Shown piece by piece: positions 1 to 9,201 of a DNA stretch of 64,000 nucleotides. A program made the translations under genes and the position numbers. Within the stretch, counting starts at the first letter, position 1. The number at the start of each line of letters is the position of its first letter. This stretch comes from Spartinivicinus marinus. Its GTDB lineage: Bacteria; Pseudomonadota; Gammaproteobacteria; Pseudomonadales; Zooshikellaceae. Below the pieces are notes generated by a model. The model worked only from the letters and a program-made list of their open reading frames with translations. It was not told the origin of the DNA and made no database searches. The stretch covers positions 1,550,001 through 1,614,000 of the forward strand of contig NZ_JAPJZK010000001.1 of NCBI RefSeq assembly GCF_026309355.1, written 5' to 3'.

Positions 1-398
1 CAAGGCGGGTAACCGTTGGTTTGGACCAAAACCGGATTGCCATGTTATTAGCGGTACTGACTCGTCATGGGGGCATTTTCACCAGCGACCAGGACGTGTT
101 TGTCAACGTAGTGGGTGGTGTGCGTGTGACTGAAACCAGTGCCGATTTAGCGTCTATTTTAGCCATGGTTTCCAGCTTAAAAGACCAGATAATTCCTCAC
201 AATGTAGTGGCGTTTGGTGAAGTTGGTTTATCCGGGGAAATTCGCCCTGTTTCCAGTGGCCAAGAGCGGATTTATGAAGCAGCGAAACATGGTTTTAAAA
301 AAGCCATTGTACCTGCAGCCAATGCTCCCAAAGGGGCTGTTGCCGATATGCAAGTTATTGGTGTAAAAACCTTAGCAGAAGCACTGGATGCACTGTAA
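1..398 (+). CDS. radA: DNA repair protein RadA/Sms, 3' part only
   Basis: The window opens inside this gene; the open frame runs in from base 3 without a start. The visible 130 or so residues are the C-terminal Lon-protease-like domain of RadA, the ATPase that helps process recombination intermediates during repair. The segments DQDVFVNVVGGVRVTETSAD and GEVGLSGEIRPVSSGQERI are close to the family consensus. The zinc finger and RecA-like ATPase core lie outside the window. It ends two bases before thiD, so the two are probably co-transcribed here. The internal TTG at 21 is not the real start. Confidence 0.95.
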   Translation, partial: RRVTVGLDQNRIAMLLAVLTRHGGIFTSDQDVFVNVVGGVRVTETSADLASILAMVSSLKDQIIPHNVVAFGEVGLSGEIRPVSSGQERIYEAAKHGFKKAIVPAANAPKGAVADMQVIGVKTLAEALDAL

Positions 399-400
399 AA

Positions 401-1201
401 ATGGCTGAAAAAACTGACAAATCATCAAAACCACCTGTTATTGTTTGTTTTTCTGGCCTAGACCCAACTGGCGGTGCAGGTATTCAAGCCGATATTGAAG
501 CCATTAAAGCCAATGATGGTCACTGCGCATCATTAATTACCAGCCTAACAGTACAAAATACTCATAATGTAAAACGGCTAGAGCCAGTTAATACCCAATT
601 ACTGGCAGAACAAACAGATGTTTTACTCAGCGATATTCAGCCTAATGGTTTTAAATTAGGTGTGCTTGGCAGCTCTGAAAATGCAGCGCTAGTTGCTGAC
701 ACTATAAAACAATTTCCACACTGCCCTGTAGTATTAGACCCAGTACTTGCAGCCGGCGGAGGAACAGCTCTTGCGACTATTCAACTAATTGAGGTCATTA
801 AACATCAGTTGTTACCGTTAACCACTATTTGCACCCCAAACACTATTGAGCTACAGCAATTAACCTCAAAGCAGTCAATAAACCAAGCAGCCCAATTATT
901 GCTTGAGCAGGGTACTAAAGCGGTACTAGCGACAGGCGGCCATCTTTTAGACTCAGCCAACACTATACAACACCAACTGTTTACCAGTAATCAACCAGCA
1001 CAGACTTTATTTTCTCCACGATTGCCGGGGGAGTTTCACGGCTCTGGCTGTACGCTCGCTTCAGCATTAGCAACTCAGCTTGCCTTACAAAAGCCGATTA
1101 ATTCAGCCTGCCAGCAAGCACTGGATTTTACGTACCAAAGCTTGCTAAATGCTGTGCAAATCGGCAGTGGTCAATTAATTCCTACTCGACGCTCCTATTA
1201 A
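401..1201 (+). CDS. thiD: Hydroxymethylpyrimidine / phosphomethylpyrimidine kinase
   Basis: ThiD phosphorylates HMP and then HMP-P to HMP-PP, the pyrimidine half of thiamine. The 266 residues match the family length. The ribokinase-fold signatures are visible: an early GxDPTGGAGIQADI substrate loop (about residues 20-33), an internal VLDPV stretch, and the C-terminal GSGCTLASALA anion-hole motif. It starts 2 bases after radA and ends 5 bases before thiE, which performs the next step, so radA, thiD and thiE look like one transcript. I see no TPP riboswitch in front. Confidence 0.95.
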   Translation: MAEKTDKSSKPPVIVCFSGLDPTGGAGIQADIEAIKANDGHCASLITSLTVQNTHNVKRLEPVNTQLLAEQTDVLLSDIQPNGFKLGVLGSSENAALVADTIKQFPHCPVVLDPVLAAGGGTALATIQLIEVIKHQLLPLTTICTPNTIELQQLTSKQSINQAAQLLLEQGTKAVLATGGHLLDSANTIQHQLFTSNQPAQTLFSPRLPGEFHGSGCTLASALATQLALQKPINSACQQALDFTYQSLLNAVQIGSGQLIPTRRSY

Positions 1202-1206
1202 AAATT

Positions 1207-1851
1207 ATGACGACTCAGCTTCACGGCCTGTATGGTATTACCGACAGCCAACTGCTTCCTGACACAAATGCATTAATCAGTGCTGTTGAAGCTGCCCTCA
1301 AAGGGGGCATGAGAATTTTACAATATCGAGATAAATCTCAAAATAAAATAAAAAGATTCAATCAAGCCAGTCAGCTAAAAGCACTATGTCAGCAGTATAA
1401 TGCTTGTTTGATTATTAATGATGATATTCACCTGGCTGCAGAGGTAAAGGCAGATGGCGTTCATTTAGGCCAGCAGGATCAAGCCATTACTCAAGCGAGA
1501 GAAGTCCTGGGGAAAAATGCCATCATTGGTGTGACCTGCCATGATAGTTACCCATTAGCAGAAGCAGCCTATCAACAAGGTGCAGACTATATTGCTCTTG
1601 GTCGCTTTTTTCCTTCCGCTACCAAACCTAATGCGCCACCAGCAAGCTTATGCATAATTCAGCAAGTCTCAGCTAATATTCCTTTACCTATAGTAGCCAT
1701 TGGCGGAATAACGCTGGATAATGCTTCAATGGTTATCAATGCTGGTGCTCATCTGATGGCGGTTATTCATGGTTTATTTGCCAGCGATAATATTCAAGGC
1801 ACTGCCCAGCAATTTACTCAGTTATTTTCAGGAGCAAGCTGTATCTCTTAA
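1207..1851 (+). CDS. thiE: Thiamine-phosphate synthase
   Basis: ThiE joins HMP-PP to the thiazole phosphate to make thiamine monophosphate in the cytoplasm. At 214 residues it has the usual TIM-barrel length. Visible family motifs are QYRDK near residue 39 (pyrophosphate and pyrimidine binding), INDD near 70, and GVHLGQQD near 85. The late GGIT motif also fits the phosphate-binding loop. It follows thiD by 5 bases and precedes hemL by 44, the same thiD-thiE-hemL order I recall from Pseudomonas. Confidence 0.95.
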   Translation: MTTQLHGLYGITDSQLLPDTNALISAVEAALKGGMRILQYRDKSQNKIKRFNQASQLKALCQQYNACLIINDDIHLAAEVKADGVHLGQQDQAITQAREVLGKNAIIGVTCHDSYPLAEAAYQQGADYIALGRFFPSATKPNAPPASLCIIQQVSANIPLPIVAIGGITLDNASMVINAGAHLMAVIHGLFASDNIQGTAQQFTQLFSGASCIS

Positions 1852-1895
1852 TCAACTGAAGACTACTACGCCTGTTTTACATAGGAATAAGCCTA

Positions 1896-3179
1896 ATGTC
1901 CAAGTCAGAACACCTTTTTCAGCAAGCCCAACAACATATTCCTGGCGGGGTTAATTCCCCAGTAAGAGCCTTTAAAGGGGTAGGTGGTACACCGATATTT
2001 TTTAAATCAGCACAAGGTCCTTACCTTTATGATGAAGATGACAAACAATATATCGACTATATCGGCTCATGGGGGCCAATGATTTTAGGCCATAATCATC
2101 CAGCCGTGATGGAGGCTATTCAACAGCAAATTAAGCAGGGCTTAAGCTTTGGCGCTCCTACTGCCCTGGAAGTCACGATGGCCGATAAGGTTTGTGAAAT
2201 GGTCCCTAGTATGGACAAAGTACGGATGGTCAATTCCGGTACCGAAGCCACTATGAGCGCTATTCGCCTGGCAAGGGGTTATACCAGCCGGGATAAAATT
2301 GTTAAATTTGAAGGCTGCTACCATGGCCATGCAGACTCATTATTAGTCAAGGCGGGCTCTGGGGCATTAACATTGGGAGTGCCTACTTCTCCTGGTGTGC
2401 CTGCTGACTTAGCTAACCATACGATTACTCTATCTTTTAATGACTTAAACGAAGTTGAAGCAACCTTTAAAGAATTAGGTGAACAAATCGCCTGTATTAT
2501 TGTAGAGCCAGTAGCAGGCAACATGAACTGCATTCCTCCAGCACCAGGTTTTTTAGAAGGCTTACGCAGTATTTGTGATCAATATGGAAGCATACTCATT
2601 TTTGACGAAGTCATGACAGGCTTTCGGGTAGCCAAAGGCGGGGCTCAAGCTTATTACCAAGTGACTCCAGATTTAACCACTTTAGGCAAAATTATCGGCG
2701 GAGGCATGCCCGTTGGAGCCTTTGGCGGCAATCAAAAAATCATGTCGCACTTAGCACCCGAAGGACCGGTTTATCAGGCAGGCACTTTATCAGGTAACCC
2801 AGTTGCCATGGCGGCGGGCTTAGCTACTTTACAACAGCTGGATCAACCCGATTTTTATGAAAAATTAACAGCTACAACCAGCAAGCTTACAGCCGGTTTA
2901 GCTACGCTCGCCAGTCAACAAGCTATTCCTTTTACCACCCAGCAAATAGGCGGCATGTTTGGCCTGTTTTTTACTGAAGACTCGCAAATCACTAGTTTTC
3001 AGCAAGCCAATAATTGCGACCTTGAGCGGTTTAAACGCTTTTTCCACGCGATGCTTGAGCAAGGAGTCTATTTAGCACCCTCTGCTTTTGAAGCTGGGTT
3101 TGTTTCAATTACTCATACTGATGAAATAATTGAAAAAACCTTGATCGCAGCCAAAGCCGCTTTTGCAAAACTGTTATAG
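1896..3179 (+). CDS. hemL: Glutamate-1-semialdehyde 2,1-aminomutase
   Basis: HemL converts glutamate-1-semialdehyde to 5-aminolevulinate, the first dedicated tetrapyrrole precursor in the C5 pathway, using PLP. The 427 residues match full-length family members. The N-terminal [11 protein letters not shown] is diagnostic, and the PLP lysine should be K265 in [16 protein letters not shown]. The FDEVMTGFR motif carries the cofactor-binding aspartate. AGGA lies about 9 bases before the ATG. It follows thiE with a short gap and may share its transcript. The next gene is more than 150 bases away across an inverted repeat. Confidence 0.97.
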   Translation: MSKSEHLFQQAQQHIPGGVNSPVRAFKGVGGTPIFFKSAQGPYLYDEDDKQYIDYIGSWGPMILGHNHPAVMEAIQQQIKQGLSFGAPTALEVTMADKVCEMVPSMDKVRMVNSGTEATMSAIRLARGYTSRDKIVKFEGCYHGHADSLLVKAGSGALTLGVPTSPGVPADLANHTITLSFNDLNEVEATFKELGEQIACIIVEPVAGNMNCIPPAPGFLEGLRSICDQYGSILIFDEVMTGFRVAKGGAQAYYQVTPDLTTLGKIIGGGMPVGAFGGNQKIMSHLAPEGPVYQAGTLSGNPVAMAAGLATLQQLDQPDFYEKLTATTSKLTAGLATLASQQAIPFTTQQIGGMFGLFFTEDSQITSFQQANNCDLERFKRFFHAMLEQGVYLAPSAFEAGFVSITHTDEIIEKTLIAAKAAFAKLL

Positions 3180-3240
3180 AAATACCAGTTCACACCTATA
3201 ATTTCTTTGCGATAAACCCTGCGCGCTTATTTTCGACAAC

Positions 3241-3260
3241 TAGCAGACACTAGTCTGCTA
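3241..3260. other. Inverted repeat downstream of hemL
   Basis: Two perfect 8-base arms (TAGCAGAC and GTCTGCTA) flank a 4-base loop, 60 bases after the hemL stop. There is no T run, so it is at best a weak or factor-assisted terminator. Confidence 0.35.
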
Positions 3261-3332
3261 GCTTGTTAAACTAGCAAAGCCATTATCGTCTGATAAATTT
3301 ACTTTAGGGCGCCTCTAATAATTGTTTAAAAA

Positions 3333-4025
3333 GTGAAAAAGGCCAGCTTCGTGAACTGCTTTTGCCAGCAATTTCGCATTGACTCCTCCTTATTACCAGG
3401 AGTGTATAATCAAGCTATTCGTCATTTGAGGCCTTTGCTATCCCTGCTCTTTTCACTCATTTGCTGCCAACTTTTTTTGGTTACAAATATTGGTGTTGCT
3501 CATGCAGAGCACAACTCAAGTCAAATAGGCATACCAGAGAAATATGGTTTTAATCAGTTATTAATTCCCGCTTCAGAGCGCTGTCATATAAACCCAGAAA
3601 CAGAAAATCTGCCTGCTGCAGTCGTTGCTTGCGAATTAGCAGCCAGTAATGGTGATCCAGAAGCTCAGTATTTATTAGGCCACTTGTATTACCAAGGGGT
3701 TGTAGTGGATTTAGATCTTGAACAAGCTAAATACTGGTTTGAGCTGTCATCACTGCAAGGACACAGCAAAGCTCAATACCAACTTGCCTTTATGTATTAT
3801 CGAGGAATCGGTATAAATCAAGACTATACCCAGGCTTATATCATGATGAAAATGGCAGCAGTAAATGGCTATAACGAAGCAATCAATGTCAGTGATGAAA
3901 TCAATAGCAAGCTCTCTCAGGAGCAACGCGCTCTGGCTTTTTATACCCTAAGCCGCATTTTTCAGATGTATGCAAGCCAGCTGGAAACAGAAGAGAGTAT
4001 ACCTGCAAACTCTCCGCTCCAATAA
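3333..4025 (+). CDS. Exported Sel1-repeat (tetratricopeptide-like) protein
   Basis: A 230-residue protein with a long basic start, a hydrophobic stretch near residues 30-53 and a plausible signal-peptidase site after AHA. Two Sel1-like repeats follow: EAQYLLGHLYYQGVVVD with its helix B, then KAQYQLAFMYYRGIGINQD. Such repeats normally bind proteins, and envelope Sel1 proteins often serve as scaffolds. The conserved cysteines near C84 and C100 (ERCHINPE, VVACELAA) could form a disulphide in the periplasm. The start is uncertain: GTG at 3333 has no clear ribosome-binding site and a later start would still leave the signal segment. The partner is not known. Confidence 0.75.
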   Translation: MKKASFVNCFCQQFRIDSSLLPGVYNQAIRHLRPLLSLLFSLICCQLFLVTNIGVAHAEHNSSQIGIPEKYGFNQLLIPASERCHINPETENLPAAVVACELAASNGDPEAQYLLGHLYYQGVVVDLDLEQAKYWFELSSLQGHSKAQYQLAFMYYRGIGINQDYTQAYIMMKMAAVNGYNEAINVSDEINSKLSQEQRALAFYTLSRIFQMYASQLETEESIPANSPLQ

Positions 4026-4091
4026 ATCAATAAACAACTCCAAAGAAAGCCCTAATCTTGTAAGCAACCTTTTTTGAAACTTAAGCCAGCT

Positions 4092-4340
4092 TTACTTTTC
4101 GATCAGTTGTTTCAGTAATTGTTTACGCGTTTTAACCATAGTACGAAAGGTTCTAATCATTGACTCTCGGCAGCAACTATCAGCTGTCACAATCTGCTCA
4201 ATGCGTTGCTCCAGGTCAAATATTTCTTGTTTTAGCTTTTCCGTCAGTTGCTGTACTTGATGCTTTCGCTCATCACTGGCTTTGAAGGTATAAACTTGAT
4301 CTTGAAATACTTTCTCAAAATCGAACGACACACACACCAT
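4092..4340 (-). CDS. Small coiled-coil protein of unknown function
   Basis: An 82-residue protein I do not recognise. Residues about 24-50 are rich in charged heptads (QQLTEKLKQEIFDLEQRIEQ) and are likely a coiled coil. A CC pair follows, and the C-terminus is very basic (TMVKTRKQLLKQLIEK). It has no signal peptide or membrane segment. It stands alone, convergent with the Sel1-repeat gene, and AT-rich sequence upstream could carry its promoter. The length and composition suggest a small cytoplasmic adaptor or regulator, but nothing in the sequence fixes a role. Confidence 0.55.
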   Translation of the reverse strand: MVCVSFDFEKVFQDQVYTFKASDERKHQVQQLTEKLKQEIFDLEQRIEQIVTADSCCRESMIRTFRTMVKTRKQLLKQLIEK

Positions 4341-4504
4341 TGCTTGCTTCCCTGCTACAAAGTGACTGTATTATTTTTTGTACACGCACATATATAATTG
4401 TGCACATAATTTAAGTCACCTGACTAAAGACATTAGCTCCTTCTAATGTGAGACGCCTGCTTTATTTAGTCAGCTACAAGCGACACCAGCAAACAGTAAT
4501 AAGG

Positions 4505-4840
4505 CTAATCCTTTTTACCTGGCACTGGGGGTAGTGGAAATTGGGCAATTTTCTCACCTTTCGCTTCACTAATTTTACTTACCCCTTCTTTAGCTACTTC
4601 ATCAATTCTGATAACAGAGGTCATTGGAATATAGCTTCGTTTAACCCCATCAAATTCTGTCTTGAGCTTTTCTTCGCTTGGATCAACCACCACTTGGGAT
4701 CTTTCGCCAAAAACAAATTCCTCTACTTCAATAAAGCCGTAAAGCTCACTTTGAAAGATTTGCCTTGCATAAACCTCATAGACATGACCTTGGTTAAAGA
4801 AAATAACCTTAAAAATCGTATTCATCATATTGATTATCAT
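4505..4840 (-). CDS. DUF1820 family protein
   Basis: About 106-111 residues with the DUF1820 pattern: it opens MNTIFKVIFFNQGHVYEVYA, continues GFIEVEEFVFGERSQVVVDP, and ends in a proline-rich tail (PLPPVPGKKD). The family is a conserved gammaproteobacterial cytoplasmic protein of unknown function, often found near miaB, as here. The start is ambiguous: ATG 4840 has an AAGG only 3 bases upstream, while ATG 4828 or 4825 gives the usual family N-terminus. It is divergent from miaB across about 330 bases. Confidence 0.8.
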   Translation of the reverse strand: MIINMMNTIFKVIFFNQGHVYEVYARQIFQSELYGFIEVEEFVFGERSQVVVDPSEEKLKTEFDGVKRSYIPMTSVIRIDEVAKEGVSKISEAKGEKIAQFPLPPVPGKKD

Positions 4841-5174
4841 CTGCCTTGAAGGTGAGACTACAGGCCTATCGCAGACCCTGTTTTTTGGTGGAGCAAGAAT
4901 AGCAGAAACTCAGGGCTCATTACATTCTCTTAGTTTTGCCATCCTAGCTAACTAAGCCCCAGTACCGGCTTTCATAAAAAAGAAAAGCCCTAGCAAGCTC
5001 GCTATTATCTATAGTATGGCCTGTTGGCATCAGGATTTTAACAAATATTATCCACAGCTATAGGCAATAAGTACTCAGGCAGATATAATGCCCGGTCCGT
5101 AATTTTCAACCCTATTGCAATGCTTACTTAACAGCACTGCAAGCTAATATGTGAAGTTTATTAGGTGTCAATCG
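4841..5174. other. Intergenic region between DUF1820 gene and miaB
   Basis: About 330 bases separate two divergent genes. I see no further open frame or RNA gene. The only recognisable element is the promoter-like sequence at 5061-5089 facing miaB. Confidence 0.5.
5061..5089 (+). promoter_or_regulatory. Sigma-70-like promoter for miaB
   Basis: A perfect -10 box TATAAT at 5084-5089 lies exactly 17 bases after TAGGCA at 5061-5066, a 4-of-6 match to the -35 consensus. It sits 85 bases before the miaB start. It is a consensus match only. Confidence 0.55.
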
Positions 5175-6533
5175 ATGGCCAAAAAGCTTTTTATTAAAAC
5201 CCATGGTTGCCAGATGAATGAATATGATTCATCTCGCATGGCTGACTTATTGGGTGAAAGCCATGCGCTGGAGTTGACTGAAAACCCCGAAGAAGCTGAC
5301 GTGCTTCTGTTAAATACTTGCTCAATTAGGGAAAAAGCCCAAGAGAAAGTATTTCACCAACTAGGCCGCTGGCGAGCTTTAAAAGAAAAAAATCCTGACT
5401 TAGTCATTGGGGTCGGTGGCTGTGTTGCCAGCCAGGAAGGAAGCGCTATTCAAGATCGCGCACCCTATGTGGATGTCATCTTTGGCCCTCAAACCCTGCA
5501 CCGGCTGCCAGAAATGATTGAGACCAGCCAAGTACAGCATGTACCGGTTGTTGATGTCACCTTTCCTGAAATTGAAAAGTTTGATCGCCTGCCTGATCCA
5601 AGTGTTGAAGGTGCTTCTGCTTTTGTTTCAATCATGGAAGGCTGCAGTAAATACTGCACTTTCTGTGTTGTGCCTTATACCCGCGGAGAAGAAGTCAGTA
5701 GACCATTTAATGATGTAATGGCTGAGTGCGTCCATTTGGCTGAGCAAGGAGTTAGAGAAGTTAACCTGCTAGGTCAAAATGTAAATGCGTATCAGGGGCT
5801 AAAAGATGATGGTGATACAGCTGATTTAGCAGAGCTGATTACCTATGTCGCTGCAATTGACGGTATTGATCGGATTCGCTTTACCACATCACATCCAGTG
5901 GAATTCTCTGACAGCCTAATCAATGTATATGCTGATGTACCCGAATTAGTAAGCCACCTACATTTGCCCGTACAAAGTGGCTCGGATCGCATCCTTGCTG
6001 CTATGAAGCGTGGACACACAGTATTGGAGTATAAATCTAAACTACGTCGCCTGATAAAAATTCGCCCAGACATCAGCTTATCTTCTGACTTTATTATTGG
6101 CTTCCCCGGCGAGACAGAAAAAGACTTTGAAGCCACCATGAATCTGATTCAAGAGATTGGCTTTGATACTTCATTCAGCTTTATTTATAGCGCCAGACCA
6201 GGGACACCAGCTGCAGACCTAGTAGACGACACCCCTGAAGCAGCAAAAAAACAACGCCTGCAAATTTTGCAGCAGCGCATCAACCAAAATGCTCAAGCGA
6301 TTAGCCGCCGAATGGTAGGCAGTCAGCAGCGAATTCTGGTAACTGGCTATTCAAAGAAAGATCCAGGCCAGCTTCAAGGCCGCACCGACAATAACCGAGT
6401 AGTCAACTTTCAGGCCACTGATCCTCAGTTGATTGGAAAGTTTGTTGATGTAATTATTACCGAAGCGCTTCCCAATTCGTTAAGAGGCGATATGGTAGGC
6501 TCTGAGCTGGATGACAGCGCAACCGTAAATTAG
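5175..6533 (+). CDS. miaB: tRNA-2-methylthio-N6-dimethylallyladenosine synthase
   Basis: MiaB is a radical-SAM methylthiotransferase that adds the 2-methylthio group to i6A37 in tRNAs reading UNN codons. The N-terminal domain has the three cysteines of the auxiliary cluster ([24 protein letters not shown]). The radical-SAM motif CSKYCTFC lies near residue 158, and a TRAM domain closes the protein. I place the start at ATG 5175: the product then begins [12 protein letters not shown] like the family, and AGGTG stands 7 bases ahead. A GTG at 5151 would add 8 residues. The gene starts the miaB-ybeZ-ybeY-corC-lnt block. Confidence 0.96.
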   Translation: MAKKLFIKTHGCQMNEYDSSRMADLLGESHALELTENPEEADVLLLNTCSIREKAQEKVFHQLGRWRALKEKNPDLVIGVGGCVASQEGSAIQDRAPYVDVIFGPQTLHRLPEMIETSQVQHVPVVDVTFPEIEKFDRLPDPSVEGASAFVSIMEGCSKYCTFCVVPYTRGEEVSRPFNDVMAECVHLAEQGVREVNLLGQNVNAYQGLKDDGDTADLAELITYVAAIDGIDRIRFTTSHPVEFSDSLINVYADVPELVSHLHLPVQSGSDRILAAMKRGHTVLEYKSKLRRLIKIRPDISLSSDFIIGFPGETEKDFEATMNLIQEIGFDTSFSFIYSARPGTPAADLVDDTPEAAKKQRLQILQQRINQNAQAISRRMVGSQQRILVTGYSKKDPGQLQGRTDNNRVVNFQATDPQLIGKFVDVIITEALPNSLRGDMVGSELDDSATVN

Positions 6534-6556
6534 TGGTGAATTGATTGCTTCCTACT

Positions 6557-6590
6557 CTTAGAGGGTATCGCTTAACAATGACCCTCTAAG
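6557..6590 (+). terminator. Hairpin after miaB
   Basis: Perfect 10-base arms (CTTAGAGGGT and ACCCTCTAAG) flank a 14-base loop, 23 bases after the miaB stop. No T tract follows, so it may act as an attenuator or RNA end stabiliser rather than a full terminator. Confidence 0.45.
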
Positions 6591-6749
6591 GGAAAACACA
6601 GTACTTCCAAATTATAAAAGGCAACCACAATAACAACCTTAGCGCTCCATATAATCCGGAGTCAGTCATTGCCTTATCCAATCAACTACCACTAAGCTAA
6701 CAGTATCAAGGCTGAAAAAGAGGTTAAGCCCCCGAGGCTGAAAGACATT

Positions 6750-7763
6750 TTGAGCGAACCAACAGAACTTGTTAAGTTTTCACTTGAATCCCACGATTCT
6801 AAAAGCTTTGCCAATTTATGCGGACAATTTGATGAACATCTAAAACAAATAGAGCAACGTCTAAACATTCGCATTCGCAACCGCGGTAATCAATTCGAAG
6901 TAGAAGGCGAGCACAACTGTATTCTTGCTGCCGAAGAAATCCTTAAACGACTCTACCGAGAGAGCTGTAATGGCACAGAGCTCAGTCCTGATATTGTGCA
7001 TCTTTACCTCCAAGAGTCAGGTGTAGAAGCTCTTTATGAAGGCAACGACTCTGAGCATCAGCAGCAAGTTGTGATTAAAACTCGCAAAGCACTGATTAAA
7101 CCAAGAGGCCCCAACCAGCAAACATACGTTAAAACCATCCAAAATAATGATATCAATTTTGGCATTGGCCCTGCTGGTACTGGCAAAACTTACTTAGCTG
7201 TCGCCTGCGCTGTTGCAGCTTTAGAGCAAGAAACGGTAAGACGCATCCTACTAGTGAGACCTGCTGTAGAAGCTGGTGAAAAGCTAGGGTTCTTACCCGG
7301 TGATCTAAGCCAGAAAATCGACCCTTACTTACGCCCACTTTATGATGCTTTATATGAGATGATGGGTTTTGAACAAGTAGAAAAGCTGATTGAGAAAAAT
7401 GTTATTGAGGTGGCCCCTCTCGCCTACATGCGAGGAAGAACACTCAATAATTCATTTATTATTCTTGATGAAAGCCAAAACACGACTGTCGAACAAATGA
7501 AAATGTTCTTAACTCGGATTGGCTTTGGCTCAACTGCCGTCATTACTGGTGATACCACTCAAGTCGACCTACCCAAAGGCACTAAATCTGGGCTGAAGCA
7601 CTCTATAGAGGTACTTAATGAAGTCAAAGGTATCGGTCTGACTTACTTCAAACCTAAAGATGTTGTCAGGCATCCCCTTGTTCAACGCATCGTGGAAGCT
7701 TATGAACGACATGACAACCAAAAACATAAGCGACAGAAGACTGAAGAAGTAAATAAGTCATGA
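6750..7763 (+). CDS. ybeZ: PhoH-like ATPase (YbeZ)
   Basis: A P-loop NTPase of the PhoH family, usually encoded beside the rRNA-maturation RNase YbeY and thought to work with it. Walker A is GPAGTGKTYLA (near residue 138) and Walker B is FIILDESQN. The 337 residues match YbeZ rather than the shorter PhoH. The start is TTG at 6750: no ATG occurs between it and the in-frame stop at 6693, and the N-terminus LSEPTELVKFSLES matches the family pattern. It overlaps ybeY by 4 bases, which implies translational coupling. Confidence 0.93.
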   Translation: MSEPTELVKFSLESHDSKSFANLCGQFDEHLKQIEQRLNIRIRNRGNQFEVEGEHNCILAAEEILKRLYRESCNGTELSPDIVHLYLQESGVEALYEGNDSEHQQQVVIKTRKALIKPRGPNQQTYVKTIQNNDINFGIGPAGTGKTYLAVACAVAALEQETVRRILLVRPAVEAGEKLGFLPGDLSQKIDPYLRPLYDALYEMMGFEQVEKLIEKNVIEVAPLAYMRGRTLNNSFIILDESQNTTVEQMKMFLTRIGFGSTAVITGDTTQVDLPKGTKSGLKHSIEVLNEVKGIGLTYFKPKDVVRHPLVQRIVEAYERHDNQKHKRQKTEEVNKS

Positions 7764-8224
7764 GTGTTTCTGTCGATATTCAAATAGCCTCAGAGTGTCA
7801 AGGCATCCCTCCCACAGAGCAATTTTCTCAGTGGGCGGCAGCTGCAGTTTATGGCCATAAAACGATTGCTGAACTTAGTATTCGAGTGATTGATGAAACA
7901 GAGAGCGCAGCGTTGAATTTTGCTTACCGTCAAAAGCAAGGCCCTACTAATGTGTTATCTTTTCCAGCGGAGCTGCCTGAGGCTGTTGAGTTACCATTAC
8001 TAGGTGATTTAGCTATCTGCGCACCTGTTGTACTTCGTGAAGCAGCTGAGCAAAATAAGTCATTAGAAGCCCATTGGGCTCATATGGTGATACATGGTAC
8101 CTTGCATCTTTTAGGGTTTGACCATATTAATGATAAAGATGCCGAAATCATGGAATCCCTTGAGACCAAGATTTTAATGGAATTAGATTACCCCAATCCC
8201 TACCAACCTAGTGAGTCCTTATAG
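7760..8224 (+). CDS. ybeY: Endoribonuclease YbeY, 16S rRNA maturation
   Basis: YbeY is a zinc-dependent RNase needed for 16S rRNA 3' end maturation and 70S ribosome quality control. The metal-binding motif HGTLHLLGFDH is intact near residues 113-123, with an upstream TNVLSFP segment typical of the family. The 154 residues are the normal length. Its start overlaps the ybeZ stop (ATGA) and the next gene, corC, begins about 13 bases after its stop, so the three should be one translational unit. Confidence 0.96.
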   Translation: MSVSVDIQIASECQGIPPTEQFSQWAAAAVYGHKTIAELSIRVIDETESAALNFAYRQKQGPTNVLSFPAELPEAVELPLLGDLAICAPVVLREAAEQNKSLEAHWAHMVIHGTLHLLGFDHINDKDAEIMESLETKILMELDYPNPYQPSESL

Positions 8225-8237
8225 AGTAAATGGAGTC

Positions 8238-9074
8238 ATGAGCGACGATCGATCGAGTTCAGGTCATCACCAAAAAACCTGGTTAGACAAAATTACCCAA
8301 GCCTTTTCAGGCGACCCTCGCAACCGCACAGAGCTGCTGGAACAATTACGAGAAGCAGAAACCAACGAAGTGCTTGATGCGGAGTCTCTTAGCATCATCG
8401 AAGGCGCCTTTCAGGTCTCTGAAATGCAAGTAAGAGAAATCATGATCCCTCGAGCCCAAATGGTGTGTGTTAGTGTAGATCAATCTCCCCAGCAATTTCT
8501 CCCCAAAGTCATCAGCAGCGCCCACTCCCGCTATCCAGTTATTGGCGAGAGCAAAGATGATGTGTTGGGCATTTTACTGGCAAAAGACCTTTTGCCTCTT
8601 GCTTTAGCTCCTGATAAACACTTCGATATCAAGAGCCTACTCCGCCCAGCGGCGGTTGTACCCGAAAGTAAGCGCCTAAACGTATTACTTAATGAGTTCC
8701 GCTCCACTCGCAACCATATGGCAATAGTGGTAGACGAATATGGCGGTACTGCTGGCTTGGTCACCATTGAAGATGTGTTAGAGCAGATTGTAGGTGATAT
8801 TGAAGATGAGCATGATGTCGAGGAAGACACTAATATAAAGCCCATGCAAGATGGTCACTTTATTGTTAAAGCGCTTACTCCAATTGATGACTTTAATGAA
8901 CACTTTCACTCTTCATTCAGTGACAAAGAGTTCGACACTATTGGTGGTATCGTAATGCATAACTTTGGTCATATGCCAAAGCGTAGCGAAACGGTTAATA
9001 TAGAAGGCTTCCAGTTCCAAGTTCTCCATGCAGATAGTCGCCGAATTCGGCTATTGAGAGTAACTCCTGCTTAG
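8238..9074 (+). CDS. corC: CorC/HlyC family CBS-domain protein
   Basis: A soluble protein with two CBS domains (from IMIPRAQM near residue 69 through ESKRLNVLLNEFR and VVDEYGGTAGLVTIEDVLEQ) and a C-terminal CorC_HlyC domain (EFDTIGGIV, DSRRIRLL). Family members are linked to magnesium/cobalt efflux and membrane maintenance. I choose ATG 8238, giving an MSDD start as in E. coli CorC. The GTG at 8211 would overlap ybeY and add 9 residues. As in other gammaproteobacteria it is followed by lnt. Confidence 0.92.
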   Translation: MSDDRSSSGHHQKTWLDKITQAFSGDPRNRTELLEQLREAETNEVLDAESLSIIEGAFQVSEMQVREIMIPRAQMVCVSVDQSPQQFLPKVISSAHSRYPVIGESKDDVLGILLAKDLLPLALAPDKHFDIKSLLRPAAVVPESKRLNVLLNEFRSTRNHMAIVVDEYGGTAGLVTIEDVLEQIVGDIEDEHDVEEDTNIKPMQDGHFIVKALTPIDDFNEHFHSSFSDKEFDTIGGIVMHNFGHMPKRSETVNIEGFQFQVLHADSRRIRLLRVTPA

Positions 9075-9101
9075 CCTTAATTTTTTGTGAGTGGCTTTGT
9101 A

Positions 9102-9130
9102 AGACCAGCTTAGAAATTCTAAGCTGGTCT
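9102..9130. other. Long perfect inverted repeat between corC and lnt
   Basis: Two 14-base arms, AGACCAGCTTAGAA and its exact complement, are separated by one base. This gives a very stable hairpin 27 bases after the corC stop. No T run follows, so it is probably a processing or mRNA-stabilising structure or a weak terminator. Confidence 0.5.
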
Positions 9131-9201
9131 GAATGATATTGACGCATACACCTCTCACTGATAACAATACCTGCCTCACTCAGCAAAGCCCCAAATAGCT
9201 A

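Noticed and set aside
1207-1300. TPP riboswitch near the thiamine genes
   Set aside because: The genes are packed within a few bases and no THI-box-like leader is present.
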